The position numbers and the translations under genes are program-made. Source: an uncultured Collinsella sp. (lineage in GTDB: Bacteria > Actinomycetota > Coriobacteriia > Coriobacteriales > Coriobacteriaceae). From it: a DNA stretch of 6,484 nt. This document shows positions 1-5,563 of the stretch, piece by piece. Under the pieces are notes generated by a model. It saw only the letters and a program-made list of their open reading frames with translations. It made no database searches and was not told the DNA's origin. Within the stretch, counting starts at the first letter, position 1; each line of letters starts with the position of its first letter. The stretch lies in the NCBI GenBank assembly GCA_938023085.1, contig CALHDP010000042.1, forward strand, positions 1 through 6,484. The letters are read 5' to 3'.

Positions 1-13
1 GCTCTTCCGATCT
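1..13. other. Illumina adapter remnant at contig edge
   Basis: The window opens with GCTCTTCCGATCT, which is identical to the last 13 bases of the standard Illumina TruSeq read adapter. The base after it is an A, as expected at an A-tailed ligation junction. This is sequencing-library sequence and should not be treated as genomic. Genuine genome sequence most likely starts at base 14. Confidence 0.88.
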
Positions 14-57
14 AGTATTCCATTCACGTTATGGGTTTGTTTCAATCAGTTTTCTCA

Positions 58-86
58 TTGCAGATTCGTAATTCCGGGTGCATAAT
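58..86 (+). promoter_or_regulatory. Putative sigma-70-type promoter of the amino-acid transporter genes
   Basis: A -35-like TTGCAG at 58-63 is followed, after a 17-base spacer, by a -10-like CATAAT at 81-86. The -10 matches consensus at 5 of 6 positions and the -35 at 3 of 6. Transcription would start near base 93 and give a leader of about 50 bases before the ATG at 144. This is prediction from sequence alone. Confidence 0.5.
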
Positions 87-103
87 AGCCAACAGTTTTT
101 GCA

Positions 104-125
104 GACCTCTGAATCAAACGAGGTC
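104..125 (+). other. Small hairpin in the leader of the binding-protein gene
   Basis: GACCTC (104-109) and GAGGTC (120-125) form a perfect 6-bp stem with a 10-base loop. It ends just 5 bases before the Shine-Dalgarno AAGGAG at 131-136. It could stabilise the 5' end of the message, affect ribosome access, or serve as a DNA operator. There is no T-run, so it is not a terminator. With only 6 bp it may be coincidental. Confidence 0.3.
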
Positions 126-143
126 ACCGGAAGGAGACTGATT

Positions 144-1004
144 ATGAAGCTCAAGAAGCTTGGCGCATTTGCCGCCACGGGTGCCATGGCGCTCGCCCTC
201 GCACTGACGGGCTGCGGCTCGTCCAACGCCACCTCTGGTTCTGATGCCGGTTCCAGCAGCTCTGACGACGCTAAGGTCGAGAAGGTCGACGGCTCCAAGG
301 AGTACGCGCTCGTCAAGGACGGTACGCTGACCGTCGGCACCTCTGCCGAGTACGCTCCGTTTGAGTATAAGGATGACAACGGCGATTATCAGGGCTTTGA
401 CCTTGAGCTCATCAAGGCTATCGGTGACAAGCTGGGTCTGGATGTCGAGTACGTCAACAACGACTTCGACACGCTGGTTCCGGGCGTCGCTTCGGGCGCC
501 AAGTATGACGTCTCCATCGCGGCCATCACCGACACGCCCGAGCGTGAGAAGGAAGTCGCTTTCTCTGATTCCTACTACATGGACGATCAGGCTATCGTGA
601 CCAAGGTCGATAACACCGACATCACGGCCGACAACTACAGCGAGAAGCTCAACAACGCCGACGCTACCATCATCGTCCAGTCTGGCTCAACCGCCGAGGC
701 TTTTGCCCAGGAGAACTTCCCCAAGGCCAAGATCGTTCCCTACAAGGACGCCACCGAGTGCTTCAGCGCCCTGCAGTCCGATAAGGGCGACGCCGTAGTC
801 ACCAACCGCTCCGTTGCCAGCCAGCTGACCGCCGAGCAGTTCAACACCTGCCAGACCATCAAGCAGATCAGCACCGGCGAGGAGTATGCCATCGCCATCA
901 ACCAGGGCAACACCAAGCTCAAGGACGACATCAACCAGGCCATCAAGGACCTGACCGACGACGGTACCGTTGACGCCCTCATGTCTAAGTACAACATCAA
1001 GTAA
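144..1004 (+). CDS. Amino-acid ABC transporter substrate-binding lipoprotein (family 3)
   Basis: This 286-residue protein is the extracellular receptor of a polar amino-acid importer. The ATG at 144 is preceded by AAGGAG at 131-136. A GTG at 78 in the same frame would put 22 non-signal residues in front of the signal peptide and was not used. The N-terminus is a lipoprotein signal: two lysine pairs' worth of basic charge, a hydrophobic core at 8-22 and a lipobox LTGC with the lipidated cysteine at 24. A Ser/Gly/Asp-rich tether runs to about residue 45. The periplasmic-binding fold follows, starting LTVGTSAEYAPF at 62-73, with the family-3 signature GFDLELIKAIG from residue 84. Arg134 in TPERE is the usual ligand alpha-carboxylate contact. 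The usual alpha-amino contact, Asp in the DAVVxD motif, is Asn221 here. The permease and ATPase genes follow on the same strand. The substrate cannot be named from sequence. Confidence 0.93.
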   Translation: MKLKKLGAFAATGAMALALALTGCGSSNATSGSDAGSSSSDDAKVEKVDGSKEYALVKDGTLTVGTSAEYAPFEYKDDNGDYQGFDLELIKAIGDKLGLDVEYVNNDFDTLVPGVASGAKYDVSIAAITDTPEREKEVAFSDSYYMDDQAIVTKVDNTDITADNYSEKLNNADATIIVQSGSTAEAFAQENFPKAKIVPYKDATECFSALQSDKGDAVVTNRSVASQLTAEQFNTCQTIKQISTGEEYAIAINQGNTKLKDDINQAIKDLTDDGTVDALMSKYNIK

Positions 1005-1026
1005 AATAGTTACTTGATAACGCGCG

Positions 1027-1063
1027 GGCCCTTTCCGTTTTGGCGGAGAGGGCCTTTGCGTTT
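1027..1063 (+). terminator. Hairpin between binding-protein and permease genes, likely partial terminator
   Basis: An 11-bp GC-rich stem (1027-1037 with 1044-1054, including one G-U pair) with the 6-base loop TTTTGG lies 22 bases after the binding-protein stop. It is followed by an interrupted T-rich stretch, TTTGCGTTTCTT. The stem is strong but the U-tract is poor, which suits an attenuating terminator or mRNA-stabilising 3' hairpin that leaves the binding protein more abundant than the permease and ATPase. Known ABC importer operons often use this arrangement. How much transcription reads through cannot be judged here. Confidence 0.7.
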
Positions 1064-1110
1064 CTTGAACGGGCGTCGTCCCGTCCCGTAATGTCGGCAA
1101 CTTATACGTT

Positions 1111-1115
1111 AGGAG
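1111..1115 (+). promoter_or_regulatory. Shine-Dalgarno deciding the TTG start of the permease
   Basis: AGGAG lies 5 bases upstream of a TTG at 1121, which makes this rare start codon the best supported for the permease. The ATG at 1091 has no recognisable Shine-Dalgarno. The ATG at 1145 has only a closely spaced GAAGGGG and remains a possible alternative. Confidence 0.55.
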
Positions 1116-1120
1116 CCACC

Positions 1121-2482
1121 TTGTCTCGATTGAACGAAGGGGCCATGGGTCGGCGTTTCCCGCTGCCCTCGATGCTCCAAAAGCTAGCCTGCGCCCTGGC
1201 TGTGGCGCTCGCTTTGGTGTGCGCGGGGGCAGCCGTGCCTTCGACCGCTCAGGCGCTCGAGACCGCAAAGATCACCGCGCGTCCCAATACCGGTTCGGGC
1301 AGCGACGTGGTCGGCGGTACCGAGACGCGCATTACCTGGGAGGTCCAGGCCGATGCCGACGAGGAGCTGAGCGGTCTTTCGCTGACGTTTGTCGACGGTA
1401 CGACGTTTGGTGCCGATGACACGCGCCTGACGATGCTCTCGGGCGACGACCTTATGGACCGTACGCCCATGAAGCCCACGTGCAAGGTGGACGGCCAGAC
1501 GCTCAAGATCGATTTTGGCGAGACGGCGCCCGCCGGCGGCTATTTCCGTGTCGAGGTCTACGGCGTGACCTTCCCCGTCGAGGGTGGCGACGAGGCCTTT
1601 AGCGGAACCTATACGCTCGCCGACGGCTCGACCAAGAAGATCTCCAAGATTCCGTCGGTGGAGATTAAGGGCGTGACGGCCTTTGATAATTTGCTAGCCG
1701 ACCTTAAGGATCAGCCGTGGGTCGAGGCGTGGAATTCCAACATGTTCCTTCGCCTGTTCCTGAACCCGGTCATTTTGGTCCAGAGCCTGCCGATCGTCTT
1801 CAAAGGCTTCCTCATGTCGCTCTCGATCGTGCTCGTGGCGTTTCCGCTGGCAATTCCCTTTGGCTTTGCCTTGTCGCTCATGCGCATCTCCAAGTCGCGC
1901 ATCCTGCGTTGCCTTGCCGGCATCTATGTGAATATCATCCGTGGTACGCCGGCGTTCCTGCAGATCTACATCGCGTTCTTTGGCCTGCCGCTGGCCGGCG
2001 TCAAGGTTGACGACTATGTGCTGGGCGTCATCGTCATGGCCATGAACTCGTCCGCCTACCTGTGCGAGATCTTCCGCGCCGGTATTCAGTCGATCCCCAA
2101 GGGCCAGAACGAGGCCGCGCGCTCGCTGGGCATGAACGCCTTCCAGACACTGCTCTACGTTATGATTCCGCAGACGTTCCGCAATGTTCTGCCTACGTTG
2201 ACCAGTGAGTTCATCCTGCTTTATAAGGATACGTCGCTGCTCGCTGCCGTGGGCGTGGTCGAGATTGTCATGAACGCCCGCACCATCGTTGCCACGACGG
2301 GCTCCATCACGCCGTATGTGGTTGCCGCCCTGTTCTATCTGGTCATCACCCTGCCGCTCGCTCGCTTGGTGAGCGGTCTTGAGGCGAGGCTTTTGGGCAC
2401 GGCCGAGACCAAGAAGAAGCGTCCCGCCAAGAGCGCCGGACAGGTTGTCGCGACGCCTGCCGATCACATCGCCGGTCTGTAA
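1121..2482 (+). CDS. Amino-acid ABC transporter permease with a secreted N-terminal beta-rich domain
   Basis: This 453-residue protein (from TTG 1121; an ATG at 1145 would give 445) is the channel subunit. Usual polar amino-acid permeases are about 215-250 residues, and this one is twice that. Residues 22-45 look like a cleavable signal peptide ending AQA. Residues 46 to about 183 form a hydrophilic, Gly/Thr/Asp-rich segment that looks like a beta-sandwich; I do not recognise its family. The permease domain begins near 213, with membrane segments around 230-254, 264-290, 299-320, 365-386 and 398-417. Family marks are RGTP at 274-277 and the EAA loop at 330-351, with NEAARSLG and a terminal PQ, which contacts the ATPase. 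The C-terminal tail from 428 is basic and cytoplasmic. The stop codon overlaps the Shine-Dalgarno of the ATPase gene, so the two are translated together. The N-terminal domain has no similarity I can see to the family-3 binding fold. Confidence 0.88.
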   Translation: MSRLNEGAMGRRFPLPSMLQKLACALAVALALVCAGAAVPSTAQALETAKITARPNTGSGSDVVGGTETRITWEVQADADEELSGLSLTFVDGTTFGADDTRLTMLSGDDLMDRTPMKPTCKVDGQTLKIDFGETAPAGGYFRVEVYGVTFPVEGGDEAFSGTYTLADGSTKKISKIPSVEIKGVTAFDNLLADLKDQPWVEAWNSNMFLRLFLNPVILVQSLPIVFKGFLMSLSIVLVAFPLAIPFGFALSLMRISKSRILRCLAGIYVNIIRGTPAFLQIYIAFFGLPLAGVKVDDYVLGVIVMAMNSSAYLCEIFRAGIQSIPKGQNEAARSLGMNAFQTLLYVMIPQTFRNVLPTLTSEFILLYKDTSLLAAVGVVEIVMNARTIVATTGSITPYVVAALFYLVITLPLARLVSGLEARLLGTAETKKKRPAKSAGQVVATPADHIAGL

Positions 2483-2494
2483 GGAGGTCCTATC

Positions 2495-3247
<753 letters not shown>

Positions 3248-3276
3248 CGGCGCATCGAGGTTGTCGATATAACAAA

Positions 3277-3308
3277 CGGGGACCGGATGGTATCCGGCCC
3301 CCGTTTTT
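3277..3308 (+). terminator. Intrinsic terminator of the transporter genes, possibly bidirectional
   Basis: CGGGG (3277-3281) pairs with CCCCG (3299-3303), and CCGGAT (3283-3288) pairs with ATCCGG (3292-3297). There is one A/C mismatch between the two stems and a 3-base loop. A T5 run and then GTTTG follow. It lies 29 bases after the ATPase stop. Read on the minus strand, the same hairpin is followed by TTTGTT, so it may also stop the flavodoxin transcript arriving from the right. No other terminator was found for that transcript. Confidence 0.88.
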
Positions 3309-3379
3309 GTTTGGGCATGAGCTACTGTTGTTGCGCGGTACTCGGCTGTCAGTTGCCTTGCGGCTTTCTGGCGGCTTCG

Positions 3380-3799
3380 TTAGGCCAGCTCTGCTCCCAG
3401 AGCCTTGCAGGCCGCCTCGCCCTCATCGTCGGGCGCATCGTAGCAAATGACGGAATCGACGACGTTGACGCCCGCCTCGTCGGCATCGGCCTTCCAATTG
3501 TCCATCCACTCGCCCTCGGCCCACGAGTAGGAGCCAAAGAGGACGACCTTCTTATCGCCGAGGGTCTCCTTGACCTCGTCCCACATAGGCTGGAACTCGT
3601 CATACTCAAGCTCCTCGGAACCCATGGCGGGGCAGCCGAAGGCAATGGCGTCATAGCCGGCGGCCTTGTCTGCGGAGAAGTCGGCGCAGGAGATGACCTC
3701 TGCCTCGGCGCCGGCACCGGTTGCGCCCTCGGCAACGAAGTTTGCCATGGCCTCGGTGTTGCCTGTACCACTCCAGTAGACGACTGCGATCTTGCTCAT
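3380..3799 (-). CDS. Short-chain flavodoxin
   Basis: This 139-residue FMN-binding electron carrier is cytoplasmic and acidic. The FMN phosphate loop is SGTGNTE at 10-16, directly after the first beta strand. The second flavin loop is around FGCPAMGSEELE (54-65) and the third around FGSYSWAEGEWM (88-99), both with wording typical of short-chain flavodoxins from anaerobes. Length matches the family. The ATG at 3799 has GAAAGGA upstream (3806-3812); an in-frame codon at 3865 would add 22 basic residues before the first strand and overlap the upstream gene. It is the second gene of a minus-strand pair, 46 bases after the DUF3793 stop. Flavodoxins commonly replace ferredoxin when iron is short, or donate electrons to radical-SAM and other enzymes; the partner is unknown here. 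Confidence 0.93.
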   Translation of the reverse strand: MSKIAVVYWSGTGNTEAMANFVAEGATGAGAEAEVISCADFSADKAAGYDAIAFGCPAMGSEELEYDEFQPMWDEVKETLGDKKVVLFGSYSWAEGEWMDNWKADADEAGVNVVDSVICYDAPDDEGEAACKALGAELA

Positions 3800-3845
3800 A
3801 TGTTTTCCTTTCGGTTGTGCGGCGTGCGGCCGCGTTTTGTATGCT

Positions 3846-4550
3846 CTATCGGGTTGCCTGGACAAGTTGTTTTAGGGTGCAGCCCTGTTGATAGATGTAG
3901 GTAAGGTATTGCGTGCATGCGCGATAGGAATCGAAGGTCGTGAGTGCCTGCTCAACGTTTGTGTATACCTTCCATGCGCCAAAGACCTTATAGTTTTCGC
4001 CGTGCTGGACGATAAACTGATGGACATCTTCGTAGGGATAGCCCAAAAAATAGCCAATTTCGTGGGGGAACTCGCACGTGCAGCCCGTATCGCAGTGCCT
4101 ATTTCGCGCGAGTGCGCAGACGCTGCCGTCATAGGCGCTTTCTGCGGCATTGCTGCTTGCCAGCGTAATGCGCGCGGCGAGATGCACCAGGGATGCGGGC
4201 AGGTTGTGGACATCGTAACCTTCGGCGACAAGCGCCGTCGCGGCGCGGGGGTCGGAGAGGTATCGCATGAGGTCCGCAGGGCGGTACACATAGATGAGCG
4301 CTCCGCAGGGGCGCCAGACCAAAACGCTCATGTGGATCCCGAGTGGCTGGAGCTCGCGGTTGCATTGGGCTATGACGGCGAGCAGGCGAGAGCGTCGCTT
4401 TTCGATATGGGCGGCGCTGGGTTTTCCGTTTTGGTTGGCGTAAACGCCGGGATAGGTAAAGAGCGAAGCTGGCTTGATACCTGCGAGCGTAGGGGAGCAG
4501 TTGCGCACGACAGCCGTTTGGTATGTTGGGATGTCAATGGTTCGAGTCAC
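3846..4550 (-). CDS. DUF3793 family protein
   Basis: This 234-residue soluble protein of unknown function resembles the DUF3793 family. Recognisable marks are a central stretch CNRELQPLGIHMSVLVWRP (63-81), then a YRPADL segment at 89-94, and FPHEIGYFLGYPYEDVHQFI at 161-180, the most conserved part of the family. Three cysteines in a CxxxCxC pattern (153, 157, 159) sit just before that block and could bind metal or respond to redox; that is inference. There is no signal peptide or membrane segment. The GTG start at 4550 has a strong AAAGGAG at 4555-4561 and a good promoter about 40 bases upstream. The flavodoxin gene follows on the same transcript. From general knowledge this family often sits beside flavodoxin or iron-transport genes, which suggests a redox or metal-linked role but does not prove one. 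Confidence 0.8.
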   Translation of the reverse strand: MTRTIDIPTYQTAVVRNCSPTLAGIKPASLFTYPGVYANQNGKPSAAHIEKRRSRLLAVIAQCNRELQPLGIHMSVLVWRPCGALIYVYRPADLMRYLSDPRAATALVAEGYDVHNLPASLVHLAARITLASSNAAESAYDGSVCALARNRHCDTGCTCEFPHEIGYFLGYPYEDVHQFIVQHGENYKVFGAWKVYTNVEQALTTFDSYRACTQYLTYIYQQGCTLKQLVQATR

Positions 4551-4574
4551 GATGCTCCTTTCGGGTCCTCAGTT

Positions 4575-4583
4575 GTTAGCCTA
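4575..4583 (-). promoter_or_regulatory. Possible DtxR/IdeR-type half-site at the flavodoxin-operon start site
   Basis: GTTAGCCTA at 4575-4583 equals the 9-base core of the actinobacterial iron-regulator box (core GTTAGSCTA). The second half-site is degenerate: around CCTAGG at 4580-4585 only an outer GTT/AAC pair is symmetric. It lies directly downstream of the -10, over the expected transcription start, where a repressor could act. Iron control would suit a flavodoxin gene. The match is about 11-12 of 19 positions to a full box, so this is weak. Confidence 0.25.
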
Positions 4584-4589
4584 GGAAAA

Positions 4590-4617
4590 CTTATACACGA
4601 AAGTAAGCCAAGGTCAA
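4590..4617 (-). promoter_or_regulatory. Promoter of the DUF3793-flavodoxin pair
   Basis: On the minus strand, TTGACC (4617-4612) and TATAAG (4595-4590) are separated by 16 bases. Each matches its consensus hexamer at 5 of 6 positions. Transcription would start near 4583, giving a leader of about 33 bases before the GTG at 4550. This is one of the clearest promoters in the window. Confidence 0.72.
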
Positions 4618-4643
4618 CAAAAAAGTTTGAAGCGGGAAACTAA

Positions 4644-4675
4644 TTGACTGAACCGACACGAGTTTGGAGTAAGAT
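4644..4675 (+). promoter_or_regulatory. Possible promoter of the HMA-domain gene
   Basis: TTGACT (4644-4649) and TAAGAT (4670-4675) are each close to consensus but separated by 20 bases, longer than the 16-18 that constitutive promoters use. Transcription would start near 4682, inside the palindrome described next. A stretched spacer often means that activation or repression is involved. The spacing makes this call tentative. Confidence 0.35.
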
Positions 4676-4679
4676 GGGA

Positions 4680-4696
4680 ACACCCCATGGGGGTAT
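4680..4696 (+). promoter_or_regulatory. CsoR-like metal-responsive operator
   Basis: ACACCCCATGGGGGTAT is a near-perfect inverted repeat (ACACCCC against GGGGGTAT). It resembles the known copper-sensor CsoR operators with the pattern ATACCCC...GGGGTAT. It overlaps the expected transcription start and ends 30 bases before the start codon of an HMA-domain gene, where a repressor would block transcription. No CsoR gene lies within the window. A related CsoR/RcnR-family regulator could also be the binder. Confidence 0.5.
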
Positions 4697-4726
4697 AGGT
4701 ATGAGAGTTCGGAGAAAGGGGATCGC

Positions 4727-5110
4727 ATGGACGACTTGCTTAACCCTGCAAATATTATTGTGCTCGCCGTGATTGCCGTCGGTTTGTTTTTTGGGTTGCG
4801 TCGCATTGCCGCTTCGACACACGGGAAGAGTTGCTGTAGCGAGGGTGCGAGCGGCAAGAAGGCCAAGAAGGTCGTGGTCGCGGATACCGATTCGTCTCAT
4901 TACCCCTATAGCGAGGAGCTGCTCATCGGCGGGATGAGCTGTGACGGCTGCGCTCAGAACGTGACGAATGCCCTCAATGCGCTCGATGGCGTTTGGGCTA
5001 CGGTGACGTATGCCGACCACACGGCGCGCGTGCGCTCTAAAAACCCAATCGACCGCGACGCGCTTGAGGCGGCGGTGAAGGATGCGGGCTATTACGTCAT
5101 GAAACTGTAG
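4727..5110 (+). CDS. Membrane-anchored heavy-metal-associated (HMA) domain protein
   Basis: This 127-residue protein has three parts. Residues 8-24 are a single hydrophobic membrane segment followed by Arg-Arg, which suggests a cytoplasmic C-terminal portion. A short linker with a Cys-Cys pair (36-37) and a lysine-rich patch (44-48) comes next; this front half loosely resembles the small Cys-rich membrane proteins associated with FeoB. Residues 65-127 form an HMA fold with the metal-binding loop GMSCDGC, where Cys72 and Cys75 would hold Cu(I) or a similar soft metal. An SHYPYSEELLIGGM segment joins the parts. It probably captures or passes a metal at the inner membrane face, like CopZ but tethered. 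The ATG at 4727 follows purine-rich GGAGAAAGGGG at 4711-4721. A CsoR-like palindrome precedes it. No copper ATPase lies in the window. Metal specificity is inferred. Confidence 0.83.
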   Translation: MDDLLNPANIIVLAVIAVGLFFGLRRIAASTHGKSCCSEGASGKKAKKVVVADTDSSHYPYSEELLIGGMSCDGCAQNVTNALNALDGVWATVTYADHTARVRSKNPIDRDALEAAVKDAGYYVMKL

Positions 5111-5137
5111 GGCGCGTGTTTGGTGCGGGGAACGTCG

Positions 5138-5563
5138 CTAGGCTCGACCGCGCAGCTCAACGTCTTGGATATCGTCGAAGTTGATGGCGATGTCTTTGAG
5201 CTTGAGCAATTTGAAAGCGGGGAGTACCTCATCGAGGATGCCGGTGCGGGCGCGGTAGCCGTACGTATCGTAATAGGTGACACGGACTAAGTCGCCACGT
5301 TTGAGGCCCTCGAGCTTTTTGGAAAGCTCGAGGGCTTTTTCTTCTGTCAATTCACACTTGGGCTCAACGGTGACCTCTTGCTTGCGCACGAGTTCGTAGT
5401 ATCCCGTGAGGGCGGCAAAGGGCATAAACTGCGCGGCGCGGTTGGCGCGGACGGAACCGTTGGCGGTGAGGTTGGGGTCGGCGGCGCGGCGTCTGCCCTC
5501 GGGGTCCGTCAAGCGCTCGAAGGCGGTTGGCGGGCGCACAGGCTGCTGTTTGGGTTTAGGCAC
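5138..5563 (-). CDS. YolD-like family protein
   Basis: This 141-residue soluble protein resembles the YolD-like family, which has no established biochemical function but typically travels with Y-family polymerases of the UvrX/YqjW type. The family core is RAAQFMPFAALTGYYELVR at about 43-61; the C-terminal half has VRVTYYDTYGYRARTG and a closing FDDIQDVEL stretch, likely beta strands. The first 40 residues are Pro/Arg-rich and probably disordered. The start chosen is GTG 5563, because GGAGG (5569-5573) sits 5 bases before it; a TTG at 5575 in the same frame lies within that Shine-Dalgarno. The first 8 bases overlap the end of the polymerase gene, so translation is probably coupled. An opposite-strand terminator hairpin lies inside the gene at 5306-5340. 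Confidence 0.85.
   Translation of the reverse strand: MPKPKQQPVRPPTAFERLTDPEGRRRAADPNLTANGSVRANRAAQFMPFAALTGYYELVRKQEVTVEPKCELTEEKALELSKKLEGLKRGDLVRVTYYDTYGYRARTGILDEVLPAFKLLKLKDIAINFDDIQDVELRGRA
5306..5340 (+). terminator. Intrinsic terminator for the HMA gene, inside the antisense yolD-like gene
   Basis: A perfect 13-bp stem (5306-5318 with 5323-5335), loop TTGG and a T5-C-TT tail form a textbook plus-strand intrinsic terminator, about 195 bases after the HMA stop. It lies entirely within the minus-strand YolD coding sequence, where the stem arms encode the similar peptides ALEL and KLEG. On the minus strand the hairpin is preceded by A's and not followed by T's, so it should not stop the yolD transcript. 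No other terminator was seen in the 27 bases between the two convergent genes. Confidence 0.8.

Noticed and set aside
78..143. Upstream GTG start for the binding protein
   Set aside because: It adds 22 residues in front of a normal lipoprotein signal peptide and overlaps the predicted -10. The ATG at 144 has a clear AAGGAG.
1065..1092. Possible separate permease promoter (TTGAAC, 16 bases, CGTAAT)
   Set aside because: Only 4 of 6 matches in each hexamer; read-through from the upstream promoter explains expression equally well.
1040..1120. Earlier starts (TTG 1040, ATG 1091) for the permease
   Set aside because: TTG 1040 lies in the loop of the terminator hairpin, and neither has a usable Shine-Dalgarno. 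TTG 1121 has AGGAG at proper spacing.
3814..3834. GC-rich inverted repeat between the DUF3793 and flavodoxin genes
   Set aside because: Only about 5 bp of stem around GCGGCCGC and no T-run, so it does not qualify as a terminator.
3287..3904. A 205-codon plus-strand frame opposite the flavodoxin
   Set aside because: It begins within the transporter terminator, is antisense to a convincing flavodoxin, and has Leu/Gly/Val-rich composition typical of a mirror frame.
3888..4643. A 251-codon plus-strand frame opposite the DUF3793 gene
   Set aside because: Antisense to a gene with recognisable family motifs, a good Shine-Dalgarno and a promoter. No domain seen.
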